Below, piece by piece: positions 1 through 6,956 of a stretch of DNA of 12,330 nt. The translations under genes were made by a program, and so were the position numbers. This stretch comes from an uncultured bacterium (GTDB lineage Bacteria; Cyanobacteriota; Vampirovibrionia; Gastranaerophilales; Gastranaerophilaceae), in contig USJT01000008.1 of assembly GCA_900555175.1 (NCBI GenBank), positions 1-12,330 on the forward strand, in the 5' to 3' direction. A model generated the notes under the pieces. That model did not search any database, was not told the DNA's origin, and was given only the letters and a program-made list of their open reading frames with translations. Numbering within the stretch: position 1 is the first letter of the stretch; each line of letters opens with the position of its first letter.

Positions 1-70
1 AGCTGTCGAACCGTGTCAGGGTGGAAACACAGCAGCACTAAGACAATCCTTGCGGGTGTTTTGGGATTAA
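1..70 (+). ncRNA. ffs: Small SRP RNA (4.5S-like), 3' part, cut by window start
   Basis: RNA scaffold of the signal recognition particle, which binds Ffh and targets nascent membrane proteins. The universally conserved domain IV hairpin is visible: CAGG at 17-20 faces AGCAG at 31-35, forming the asymmetric internal loop. Between them a 3-bp stem, GTG (21-23) with CAC (28-30), is capped by a GAAA GNRA tetraloop (24-27). Below the loop GTG (13-15) pairs with CAC (36-38). The GAACC just 5' of this and the CTAAG followed by a TGCGGGTG...GGGAT stretch to about 67 match the 3' strand of bacterial small SRP RNAs. The 5' end lies outside the window. The 3' end is approximate; the T-rich stretch at 127-137 may take part in termination, but I see no clean hairpin beside it. 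Confidence 0.85.
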
Positions 71-130
71 AAAGAGATGATATATTTAAAGACTTTATTT
101 AACGAATTCGATAGACAGTGGCACGGTTTT

Positions 131-1084
131 TTATTTTAATTCTATATCTTTTATGTATCTTGGTCTTGATTTAACTTCTCTGAATACCTGACCAACGTAT
201 TCGCCAATTAAACCCAAGCAGAAAAGCTGAATTCCGCCAAACACACACAACAAAATTATTGTTGTTGCCCAACCGTTTGGCGAATTATGCCAAAATATCT
301 TTTCTATAACTGTTTCTACACCGACAATAAATCCAAAAAATGCCATAAAAAAGCCTAAAACAGCAACAAATCTTAAAGGCACAACACTGTATGATGTTAT
401 ACCGTTTAATGCCAAAGCCATCAATGACATAAAATTATATTTTGATTTTCCGGCAAAACGAGGTTTTACATCAAAATTTACAAAAGCTGTTTTCAATCCT
501 AATTCATTAAAAAAGCCTCTTAAGAAAAGATATTTTTCAGGATATAATTCCATAATATCCAAGACTTTTTTACTTACTAACCTGAAATCAGAATGGTTTG
601 GCGGTATTTTTGCACCCAAAATATTCATAGTTTTATAAAACATTAATGCAGTAATTTTTTTAAAGAAAGAATCTGTTTTTCTGTCATTTCTTATACCGCA
701 AACAATATCAGCGCCATGTATATATTCATCAATAAACTTTTCAATAGCATTTTCATCTTGTTGCAAATCTGCATCAATAGATACGCAGCAATCACATCCG
801 ATATTTCTGACACTTTCAAGCCCTGCAATCAAAGCCTTTTGATTACCAAAATTTCTTACAAATTTTAAAGCTTTAACTCTATTATCTTTGTTGTGAAAAT
901 CCGCAATAATTCTCCATGTTCCATCAACTGATCCATCATCAACAAGATAAAGAAAACTGTTATCACTAATCTTGTTTTTTTCAACCAATGAATCTAACAA
1001 AGTCAAAAGTGTTGAACAAGTTTTATCAAGACAAAGTTCCTCATTATAACACGGAACAATAATTGCTAAAGTAGGTTTATCCAT
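131..1084 (-). CDS. Polyprenyl-phosphate glycosyltransferase, GT2 (GtrB/DPM1-like)
   Basis: A 317-residue family 2 glycosyltransferase that most likely moves a sugar from a nucleotide donor to undecaprenyl phosphate on the cytoplasmic face of the membrane, giving a lipid-linked donor for envelope glycans. The GT-A fold spans about residues 5-230: start motif PCYNEE (11-16), nucleotide-binding DDGS (49-52), metal-binding DAD (104-106), SDFRL (165-169) and the RFAGKSKY motif (209-216) typical of GtrB/YfdH and ArnC relatives. Two membrane helices follow at about 233-262 and 272-297, as usual for this subfamily, and the length fits. The start is supported by GAGAGAGGA just upstream. It is divergent from the deacetylase gene. 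An ArnC-type role (aminoarabinose) is possible next to a sugar deacetylase, but the neighbour is YdjC-like rather than ArnD-like, so the sugar is unknown. Confidence 0.88.
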   Translation of the reverse strand: MDKPTLAIIVPCYNEELCLDKTCSTLLTLLDSLVEKNKISDNSFLYLVDDGSVDGTWRIIADFHNKDNRVKALKFVRNFGNQKALIAGLESVRNIGCDCCVSIDADLQQDENAIEKFIDEYIHGADIVCGIRNDRKTDSFFKKITALMFYKTMNILGAKIPPNHSDFRLVSKKVLDIMELYPEKYLFLRGFFNELGLKTAFVNFDVKPRFAGKSKYNFMSLMALALNGITSYSVVPLRFVAVLGFFMAFFGFIVGVETVIEKIFWHNSPNGWATTIILLCVFGGIQLFCLGLIGEYVGQVFREVKSRPRYIKDIELK

Positions 1085-1101
1085 AAATCCTCTCTCTAAA
1101 T

Positions 1102-1131
1102 TTGCAAAAAAGTATAACTTTATACTATAAT
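1102..1131 (+). promoter_or_regulatory. Sigma-70-type promoter with overlapping inverted repeat
   Basis: TTGCAA at 1102-1107 and a perfect TATAAT at 1126-1131, separated by 18 nt, in the 80-bp gap between divergent genes. The predicted transcript starts near 1138 and reaches the AAGCAAGGA ribosome site (1145-1153) of the deacetylase-nuclease gene. A perfect 6-bp inverted repeat, AGTATA (1111-1116) and TATACT (1121-1126), lies inside the spacer and touches the -10. It could be a repressor site or simply AT-rich symmetry. Confidence 0.55.
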
Positions 1132-1164
1132 ATATATAATATTAAAGCAAGGATTTTTTATTAT

Positions 1165-3822
1165 ATGGTTAACAAAAAATTTATTTTAAATGCAGATGAT
1201 TTTGGAATGTCAAAAGCTTTTAACAGAGCTGTTTTAGACGGATACCACAACGGATTTTTAACAAGCGCAAGCCTTTGTGCAAACGGAAAAGCTTTCAATG
1301 CTGCCGTTAATGAGATTATTCCGGAATGTCCAAATTTAGGAATTGGCATACACCTTAATATTATTGAAGGTCGTTCTTTAACAAAAGCTCCAATGTTGAC
1401 TAACAAACGCGGCAAATTTAATAACGGTTTTATCCAGCTTCTTTTAAAATCTCATAACCAAGAATTTTTAAATCAAGTTGAATTTGAATTCAGAACTCAG
1501 ATTGAAACAGTTATGAATTACACAAAAGTTGATCATATTGATTCACATGTTCATACACATGCAATACCGAATTTATTTAAACTAACGGCAAAGCTTGCAA
1601 AAGAATACAATATTCCATATATAAGAACTCAGCATGAAGAAATGTATTTTGTTCCAAGCCTAAAAAAACATCTTAATTTTAAATACCCGCCAAATATTTT
1701 AAAAATTATTCTTTTAAATTACTTCACATCAATAAATAAACCTGTCGCAAAAGAATACGGACTAAAAACAAATGATTATCTTATAGGAGTCGGCTATACA
1801 GGTCTTATGGATAATATGACAATTGAATACGGATTGAAGGCTTTGGAAGAAGATTGTGTTGCAGAAGCTCTAATTCACCCGTGTCACTATGCAACAGCTA
1901 ATAAAAATCAGCATTATACAGAATTTTTAATTACGCAAAATAAAGCTCTAAAAGACAAAATTTCAAGACTTGGATTTGAAATGACAAACTATAAAAAGGA
2001 ACTTGCCTTATCTCAAAATAATTTAATAGCAGGACGTTTAAATATGCAATTTAAAAAGATTTTTACAATTATATTTGTTATATGCATATTTATAGCATTT
2101 GCGTCATTTGAAATTATCAGAAAATCAGATAATGCTATTTTAAATATCATTACACCAAATACAATCGAAGTTGATTTAAACGGCAACAGCATATCTGATA
2201 GTGACGAAACAATTTGTATTCAAAATGTTCAAACATTCACATCAGATTTAAAAGTAAACCAAGAAGAATTAGCGAAAAAATTAAATTTAACAGCTGAAGA
2301 TGCAATAAAACTTGGCTATATTACAGACAACTTTGCAGACAGTATTTTATCCGAAAAGCGAGTTAAACTAAAACTTAGCAAAGAAGAAAATCAAAATTGC
2401 AAATTTGCAGATATTATTGTTGATAACCAATCTTACAGACAAAAGCTTTTAGAATCAGGATTAGGCTTTGTAAACGGAAAACCTTATAACAACAAGAATT
2501 ATCAAAAACAACTTGCAAAAGCTAAAAAATTTAAACTTGTAATTTTAAATCACAAAAGCAACAAGTATCACACCCTAACTTGTAAATACGGACTTATTGC
2601 ACATGATGCGATTGTAATTCCGGAAAAACAAATTCCAGATGATGCAAAACCTTGCAAATTTTGTCATATTACAAAAACAAAGAAACATAAAAAATTTACA
2701 AAATTTGATATAAAAACCAAAATTATTCCATACCCTCAAATAATTTCAAGCGGCAGCTTAAAAATGTATTTAAGCGATTTAACAACAAAGTTAAAACCTG
2801 ATAATCAATGTTCATCACCTGCCTGCCAAGAAATTTTAACCCAGATAAATAACAGCAAAAATTCTATTGATATAGCACTCTACGGCTGGGATAAAACTCC
2901 TAAACTTTCAAATGCACTCATAAAAGCAAAATCAAGAGGTGTAAAAATAAGACTTGTTTATGATACAAGTAACACACCTTACTATAAAGATATGGAAGAT
3001 ATAATTTCACTCGCAGATGAAGTTGCAACCGATACTCCAAAAATTTTAATGCACAATAAATTTATAATTTTTGACAATCAAAAAGTAATCACAGGTTCGA
3101 TGAACTTTTCAAACACAGGCTTTTCTGGTTTCAACACAAATTGTGTGATATATGTAAATTCAAAAGATTTAGCAAACATATACGAAGAAGAATTTAACCA
3201 AATGATTTCAGGCAAATTCCACAATGCAAAATCAAAAGTAAATCATAAAACAATTATTCTAAATAAAACCAAAGTTACTCCGCTCTTTTCTCCAAAAGAC
3301 AAAATTATAACAAATAATATTATACCGCTTGTAAATAATTCAAAAAAATATATTTATATTCCAAGCTTTTTAATAACTCATGATGAATTATCCCAAGCCT
3401 TAATTAATGCAAAGAAAAGAGGAGTAGATGTAAAACTTATAATAGATGCGACAAACACATACACATCAAGAAGTAAAGTAAAAATATTAAGAACCTCAGG
3501 GATTCCGGTAAAAATAGAAAATTATGCAGGAAAAGTTCATTCAAAAAGCATGATAATTGACGATAAATATATAATTGCAGGTTCAATGAATTTTTCAAAA
3601 AGCGGGGAAAACAAAAATGATGAAAATGTTTTAATAATCGAAGATGAAAGACTTGCCAGATATTATAAAGGCTTTTTTGAATACTTGTGGAAGAAAATCC
3701 CTAACAGATATCTACAACACGGAGTAAGAGCAGAAGGAAAATATTCAATCGGCTCATGTTCTGACGGAATAGATAACAATTTTGACGGCAAAATTGACAA
3801 ACAAGATATAGGGTGCCATTAA
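1165..3822 (+). CDS. YdjC/ChbG-type deacetylase fused to membrane-anchored SNase-like/PLD nuclease
   Basis: An 885-residue frame starting at the ATG after AAGCAAGGA; an in-frame extension back to 1102 lacks a ribosome site and overlaps the promoter. Residues 1-285 are a YdjC/ChbG/HpnK-type carbohydrate deacetylase (N-acetyl hydrolysis of amino sugars): NADDFG (D11, D12), H63, DHIDSHVHTH with D126 and H128, and HPCHY (H238). A membrane helix follows M294 (about 298-318). Residues about 328-450 resemble a divergent staphylococcal-nuclease-like domain and include an acidic DLNGNSISDSDE stretch (337-348). A small Cys/His motif comes next (H469, C473, C497, C500). Two phospholipase-D HKD motifs follow, H630-K632-D637 and H792-K794-D799, each ending GSMNFS, so the PLD part is complete and probably a nuclease or phosphodiesterase. 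The tail (863-885) has a CSDGIDNN-type motif seen in exported proteins. Deacetylase inside, nuclease outside is the implied topology. It may really be two genes, the second starting at 2044. Confidence 0.8.
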   Translation: MVNKKFILNADDFGMSKAFNRAVLDGYHNGFLTSASLCANGKAFNAAVNEIIPECPNLGIGIHLNIIEGRSLTKAPMLTNKRGKFNNGFIQLLLKSHNQEFLNQVEFEFRTQIETVMNYTKVDHIDSHVHTHAIPNLFKLTAKLAKEYNIPYIRTQHEEMYFVPSLKKHLNFKYPPNILKIILLNYFTSINKPVAKEYGLKTNDYLIGVGYTGLMDNMTIEYGLKALEEDCVAEALIHPCHYATANKNQHYTEFLITQNKALKDKISRLGFEMTNYKKELALSQNNLIAGRLNMQFKKIFTIIFVICIFIAFASFEIIRKSDNAILNIITPNTIEVDLNGNSISDSDETICIQNVQTFTSDLKVNQEELAKKLNLTAEDAIKLGYITDNFADSILSEKRVKLKLSKEENQNCKFADIIVDNQSYRQKLLESGLGFVNGKPYNNKNYQKQLAKAKKFKLVILNHKSNKYHTLTCKYGLIAHDAIVIPEKQIPDDAKPCKFCHITKTKKHKKFTKFDIKTKIIPYPQIISSGSLKMYLSDLTTKLKPDNQCSSPACQEILTQINNSKNSIDIALYGWDKTPKLSNALIKAKSRGVKIRLVYDTSNTPYYKDMEDIISLADEVATDTPKILMHNKFIIFDNQKVITGSMNFSNTGFSGFNTNCVIYVNSKDLANIYEEEFNQMISGKFHNAKSKVNHKTIILNKTKVTPLFSPKDKIITNNIIPLVNNSKKYIYIPSFLITHDELSQALINAKKRGVDVKLIIDATNTYTSRSKVKILRTSGIPVKIENYAGKVHSKSMIIDDKYIIAGSMNFSKSGENKNDENVLIIEDERLARYYKGFFEYLWKKIPNRYLQHGVRAEGKYSIGSCSDGIDNNFDGKIDKQDIGCH
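2028..2046 (+). promoter_or_regulatory. Internal ribosome site and ATG at the domain junction
   Basis: Inside the fused frame, AGCAGGA (2028-2034) stands 9 nt before an in-frame ATG (2044-2046). Translation from here would give a 592-residue protein opening MQFKKIF plus a hydrophobic helix, a normal N-terminal membrane anchor or signal sequence. In the next frame TAATAG, a double stop, lies at 2024-2029, just where the deacetylase domain has run its usual length. This looks like an old gene boundary or a reinitiation site. Confidence 0.5.
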
Positions 3823-3831
3823 ATATTTTAT

Positions 3832-4629
3832 TTATAACGGAATTGCAACAAGACGTCTGTAAAAATTGCGTTCATAATAACTTTCAGGTAGATTATCCCA
3901 GTATCTATATATTATAACACCTTGATTTTTTAATTTATTAACCAATTTATCTGCATCATCGCTACTTTTTGCAAAATACGGATAACAAAACGGAACATCA
4001 TCAGGAGATATATCAATTTTTAAACAATTTGAATTACCATATATTTTTTCATATCTTTGAAAAGAATTTTTTCTTCTTTCTTTTTCAACATCTATATCAA
4101 TATTTTTAAATAAATTATCAGTTGTATTTGAAATCAATTTCATATCAAGATTGTCAATTCTTCTCTCATTAGTGCAAATTTCATCATAATCCAATTCTTT
4201 TGGAATATATGAATAATAATCTCTATCAATATTGAAAACTAACTTTTTTGATATATAAAGAAATCCGCCATCTCTAATTTTAGAGAAAAATTTTCTTAAA
4301 GAATTAAAAGATGCTAATCCATAATTTTTTGAATAAAAAGAATGAGCGTTATCAACAATCAAATTAGGATAAATTTTAGCTAAATTTTCAACGATTTTAG
4401 AACAAACTCCAAAATAATTCGGATACAAAATATACGCATTTTTAGAAAAATCACAAGACGGTGTAAAATCTAAATTTATATGATAAAAGTTTATCTTACA
4501 ACCTTCTTCAAATGCGACATGTCTAATACAAGAGCATATATAATATGGAATATAAATTTCTTTTATCCCATAAGCCTTTATCAAATACCTAAAACAATTT
4601 CTTGCTGAATTTAGCTTAATAATAACCAT
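3832..4629 (-). CDS. Short DegT/DnrJ/EryC1-like PLP aminotransferase homologue
   Basis: A 265-residue protein resembling sugar aminotransferases of the DegT/DnrJ/EryC1/StrS fold, which transfer an amino group to nucleotide-linked keto-sugars. Visible marks are the strand and loop ending IVDNAHS (91-97), where D93 would hold the PLP ring nitrogen, and SFNSLRKFF...DGG (108-122), where K113 sits where the Schiff-base lysine is expected. The usual family length is about 360-400 residues. Here the N-terminal part is short, and the protein stops at VAIPL, about where relatives reach the final small-domain segment, so it may be truncated or a reduced subfamily. Its stop lies 9 bp from the stop of the convergent upstream gene, with no terminator between. 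No Shine-Dalgarno is visible, but TATAAT ends 6 nt before ATG. It could also be co-transcribed with the VWA gene, 39 bp upstream on the same strand. Substrate unknown. Confidence 0.6.
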   Translation of the reverse strand: MVIIKLNSARNCFRYLIKAYGIKEIYIPYYICSCIRHVAFEEGCKINFYHINLDFTPSCDFSKNAYILYPNYFGVCSKIVENLAKIYPNLIVDNAHSFYSKNYGLASFNSLRKFFSKIRDGGFLYISKKLVFNIDRDYYSYIPKELDYDEICTNERRIDNLDMKLISNTTDNLFKNIDIDVEKERRKNSFQRYEKIYGNSNCLKIDISPDDVPFCYPYFAKSSDDADKLVNKLKNQGVIIYRYWDNLPESYYERNFYRRLVAIPL

Positions 4630-4635
4630 AAAAGA

Positions 4636-4646
4636 ATTATATTATA
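4636..4646 (-). promoter_or_regulatory. Putative -10 box 6 nt before ATG (leaderless type)
   Basis: On the minus strand two overlapping TATAAT boxes (4646-4641 and 4641-4636) precede the aminotransferase-like start, the inner one ending exactly 6 nt before ATG. There is no Shine-Dalgarno in between. No convincing -35 is visible at 17-18 nt, so this is weaker than the same arrangement at 11980-12008. Confidence 0.35.
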
Positions 4647-4668
4647 GAAAATTTTTACAAAAAATAGT

Positions 4669-5397
4669 TTATGGATTTTGAATAATTTTTGCTTCAACCT
4701 TTTTAACACTATTCACACTACTGTTTAAACTTTTAGCTAACTGTGCAGCAGTTTTGGCATTATAAAATTTACCGCTTGTCACAAGAGAAGTGCATTCAAG
4801 CTGCGACAAATCATCTTCATCATCAATATTAAATGCTATAACATCAATTGTAATATCTTTACGCTCCTTAATTAATTCAACAACGTAAGAACATGGACTC
4901 TCATCACAATTTTCACCTCCATCAGTCAGCAAAATAATATGTTTTTTCCCGCTAAATCCTAAAAAATCATTTTTAACTGCCTGTTTTAACGAATATGTAA
5001 TCGGCGTCATTCCTCGAGGTTTTATATCAAGCAAAGCATTTCTTATATTTATCCCGTTTGCAACAGCTATCGGAGATATTAGTGTTGATGCCCTGCAAGC
5101 TTCAAACGGAGTGAACCCCATTCGATGTCCGTAAACTCTTAAACCTACTGAAATATCAGGGCTTAAATTAGGCAAAATTGATTTCATTGTATCTATCATC
5201 AAATCAACCTTACGCCTACCTTCAAGATATTCGGACATGCTGTTTGAAAAATCCAAAATGAATAATACTCGCTCGCTTTCATCAAGCATACCATCAGAAA
5301 TACGTCCTCGCTCATCATTTTTATAAACATTATACCCTGAAGCAAACACCGGAATAGCAAGACAAATCATTAAAAACATAATTAAAATTTTATTCAT
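4669..5397 (-). CDS. Secreted von Willebrand factor A (VWA) domain protein
   Basis: A 242-residue exported protein, function unknown, built of a signal peptide and one VWA domain, a metal-dependent adhesion or protein-binding fold. Residues 1-20 are a signal peptide with a lysine, a hydrophobic core and a VFAS end, probably cut near 19-21. The metal-ion-dependent adhesion site is intact: D49-x-S51-x-S53 (LDFSNS), T131 (GMTPIT) and D159 (LLTDGG). The VYGHR strand (88-92), the CDESPC pair (C164, C169) and C202 match a widespread bacterial VWA family with conserved cysteines, so disulfides in the periplasm or at the surface are likely. The body ends about 12 residues after the domain, with no anchor or sorting signal. 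The downstream neighbour on the same strand is the DegT-like gene. No Shine-Dalgarno is visible at the start. Confidence 0.85.
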   Translation of the reverse strand: MNKILIMFLMICLAIPVFASGYNVYKNDERGRISDGMLDESERVLFILDFSNSMSEYLEGRRKVDLMIDTMKSILPNLSPDISVGLRVYGHRMGFTPFEACRASTLISPIAVANGINIRNALLDIKPRGMTPITYSLKQAVKNDFLGFSGKKHIILLTDGGENCDESPCSYVVELIKERKDITIDVIAFNIDDEDDLSQLECTSLVTSGKFYNAKTAAQLAKSLNSSVNSVKKVEAKIIQNP

Positions 5398-5403
5398 AAC
5401 AAC

Positions 5404-5412
5404 ATAATAATA
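5404..5412 (-). promoter_or_regulatory. Putative -10 box 6 nt before ATG of the VWA gene
   Basis: The minus strand reads TATTATTAT here, and the inner TATTAT (5409-5404) ends exactly 6 nt before the VWA ATG, with GTTGTT between. This spacing would place the transcript start at the ATG. There is no clear -35 and no Shine-Dalgarno. Confidence 0.35.
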
Positions 5413-5457
5413 TTAAGAAATACCCAAAATTTTACCTAATCACATATACATGACCTG

Positions 5458-5486
5458 TTGACGATTATTTTTAGTTGCAATATTAT
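5458..5486 (+). promoter_or_regulatory. Strong sigma-70-type promoter
   Basis: TTGACG (5458-5463), a 17-nt spacer and TATTAT (5481-5486). The predicted transcript starts near 5493 and gives a leader of about 22 nt carrying GGCGGAG (5503-5509), 5 nt before the ATG at 5515. This decides the start: the in-frame TTG at 5458 is the -35 box, not a codon. Confidence 0.65.
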
Positions 5487-5514
5487 AAAAGTAATCAGAA
5501 TTGGCGGAGAAATT

Positions 5515-6753
5515 ATGAATAGCAAAGAAATTATTAAACAGGTTGAAAAAAGCCTGACAAAAGAATTTGAACAAATTGAAGATATAAGAGATTTTAATCA
5601 GGAAAAAGTGTTAAATGCCTTTATTGAAAATAAAGTTGCACCTGAACATTTTTATACAGTATCAGGCTACGGGCATGATGATTTAGGTAGAGAAGTATTA
5701 GATAAAGTTTTTGCAGATGTTTTTAAGGCCGAAAAAGCTCTTGTCAGAATACATTTTGCTTCAGGCACACATACACTTGCCTGCTGTCTTTTCGGCAATC
5801 TTAAATACGGAGATAAACTTATCTCTGTTGCAGGCGCACCTTATGACACAATGCAAGAGGTAATCGGAACTGCAGGAGATGATGCAACAAAAGAAGATTC
5901 TCTAATAGGTCACGGCGTTTTGTATGATGAAGTTCCGCTAAAAAACGGATGTGAAATCGATTTTGAAAAACTTGAACAAATGATAGATAAAACCGTAAAA
6001 ATGGTTTTAATCCAACGTTCAAAAGGTTATTCAACAAGAAAATCTCTTTCACTTGATACAATTGAAAAAATTTGCAAAATAGTAAAATCTAAAAATCCTG
6101 ATTGTATTTGCTTTGTAGATAACTGTTACGGAGAATTTGTCGATACAAAAGAACCACTTGAAATAGGCGCAGATTTAATAGGCGGCTCACTAATCAAAAA
6201 CCCTGGTGGCGGAATTGTAGAGGCAGGCGGATATATTGCAGGTAAAGCAAAATATGTTGATAAGTGTGCAAATCGTTTGACAGCACCTGGAATTGGCTGT
6301 GAAGGCGGAGCAATGTTTAACCAACACAGATTGATTTTCCAAGGTCTGTTTATGGCACCGTCTGTTGTTTCTGATGCAGTAAAAGGTGCAGTTCTTGCAG
6401 CAAAAATATTTGATGAAATAGGTTATGATTCAAGTCCAAAATATAATGAAAAAAGAACTGATATTATACAAAATATAACATTCGGTTCACCTGAACCTTT
6501 AGAACATTTTTGCAGAACTATTCAAGCTTTATCCCCTGTAAACGAGTACGTAACCCCAATACCTGAATATGTTCCTGGCTATGAAGATCCGATAATTATG
6601 GCAGGCGGTACATTTATTGAAGGTTCAACAATAGAATTATCCGCAGACGGTCCAATGAGAGCACCTTATGTAGCTTATATGCAAGGCGGCATAAACTATG
6701 CTCATGTAAAAATTGCATTGGAAAAAATATTGGATAAAGTAAATAAAAATTAA
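5515..6753 (+). CDS. Methionine gamma-lyase family PLP enzyme (YnbB-like)
   Basis: A 412-residue fold-type I PLP enzyme of the Met_gamma_lyase family (PF06838), formerly often annotated as aluminium resistance protein and represented by B. subtilis YnbB. Family members are predicted to cleave C-S bonds of sulfur amino acids, but their physiological reaction is poorly established. Visible features are the YGHDDLGRE stretch near the N-terminus, the IHFASGTHTL cofactor-phosphate region, VDNCYGEF (the aspartate contacting the PLP ring) and GGSLIKNPGGG with K228 as the Schiff-base lysine. The C-terminal AGGTFIEGS and MRAPY motifs are also typical. The full length matches the family. It starts at the ATG after GGCGGAG and has its own promoter. 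Divergent from the VWA gene, it looks like a stand-alone unit. Confidence 0.9.
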   Translation: MNSKEIIKQVEKSLTKEFEQIEDIRDFNQEKVLNAFIENKVAPEHFYTVSGYGHDDLGREVLDKVFADVFKAEKALVRIHFASGTHTLACCLFGNLKYGDKLISVAGAPYDTMQEVIGTAGDDATKEDSLIGHGVLYDEVPLKNGCEIDFEKLEQMIDKTVKMVLIQRSKGYSTRKSLSLDTIEKICKIVKSKNPDCICFVDNCYGEFVDTKEPLEIGADLIGGSLIKNPGGGIVEAGGYIAGKAKYVDKCANRLTAPGIGCEGGAMFNQHRLIFQGLFMAPSVVSDAVKGAVLAAKIFDEIGYDSSPKYNEKRTDIIQNITFGSPEPLEHFCRTIQALSPVNEYVTPIPEYVPGYEDPIIMAGGTFIEGSTIELSADGPMRAPYVAYMQGGINYAHVKIALEKILDKVNKN

Positions 6754-6826
6754 CCTGATTTTTCAAATTTCTGTTATAAAAATAATAAATATTAAGTTTT
6801 TTTAAGTGCTAAATAGCTACTTATAA

Positions 6827-6858
6827 CTAATTCTTAAGGATTAGAGAAAAATTTTTTT
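6827..6858 (+). terminator. Possible weak terminator after the PLP enzyme gene
   Basis: A hairpin CTAATTC (6827-6833), loop TTAA, GGATTAG (6838-6844), 7 bp with one G-T pair, is followed after a short AGAAAAA by seven T (6852-6858). The T-run is set back from the stem, so efficiency is doubtful. A second imperfect hairpin (about 6804-6822, AAGTGCT with AGC-T-ACTT) lies just upstream. The rest of the gap 6754-6956 is AT-rich, with no gene seen. Confidence 0.4.
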
Positions 6859-6886
6859 ATAAATGAACTTTAAAGTAGAATTTTTG

Positions 6887-6920
6887 TGTTATGCTGTTGT
6901 GGTACCCCGAAATTTGGGTA
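6887..6920 (+). promoter_or_regulatory. Extended -10 promoter and 5'-leader hairpin of the phosphorylase gene
   Basis: TG-T-TATGCT (6887-6895) is a complete extended -10 element; a poor -35 (GAACTT, 6865-6870) lies 19 nt upstream, as extended -10 promoters tolerate. The transcript would start near 6902. Right there a 5-bp stem, TACCC (6903-6907) with GGGTA (6916-6920), forms a hairpin at the mRNA 5' end, which could stabilise the message. Confidence 0.45.
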
Positions 6921-6956
6921 AAGTAGTTTACACAGTTTAAGAAGAGGAAGGTTAAT

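Noticed and set aside
1..102. Open frame ending GLKRDDIFKDFI then TAA at the left edge, resembling a protein C-terminus
   Set aside because: It overlaps the conserved SRP RNA domain IV hairpin base for base; the RNA explains the conservation and the 33 open codons are a by-product.
103..110. CGAATTCG palindrome near the left edge
   Set aside because: Eight bases with no loop and no neighbouring copy; expected by chance.
1102..1164. N-terminal extension of the deacetylase frame back to a TTG at 1102
   Set aside because: No ribosome site, it overlaps the TTGCAA/TATAAT promoter, and homologous proteins begin at the K-F-I-L-N-A-D-D-F-G strand just after the ATG at 1165.
1161..1415. 84-codon minus-strand frame inside the deacetylase
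   Set aside because: Shadow of the strongly supported deacetylase coding frame.
5458..5514. Upstream start at the TTG 5458 for the PLP enzyme
   Set aside because: The TTG is part of the TTGACG -35 box; GGCGGAG with ATG at 5515 is a standard start and gives the usual family length.
6754..6956. A small gene or riboswitch in the gap before the phosphorylase-like gene
   Set aside because: No frame with a ribosome site and no known aptamer motif; only promoter-like and hairpin elements.
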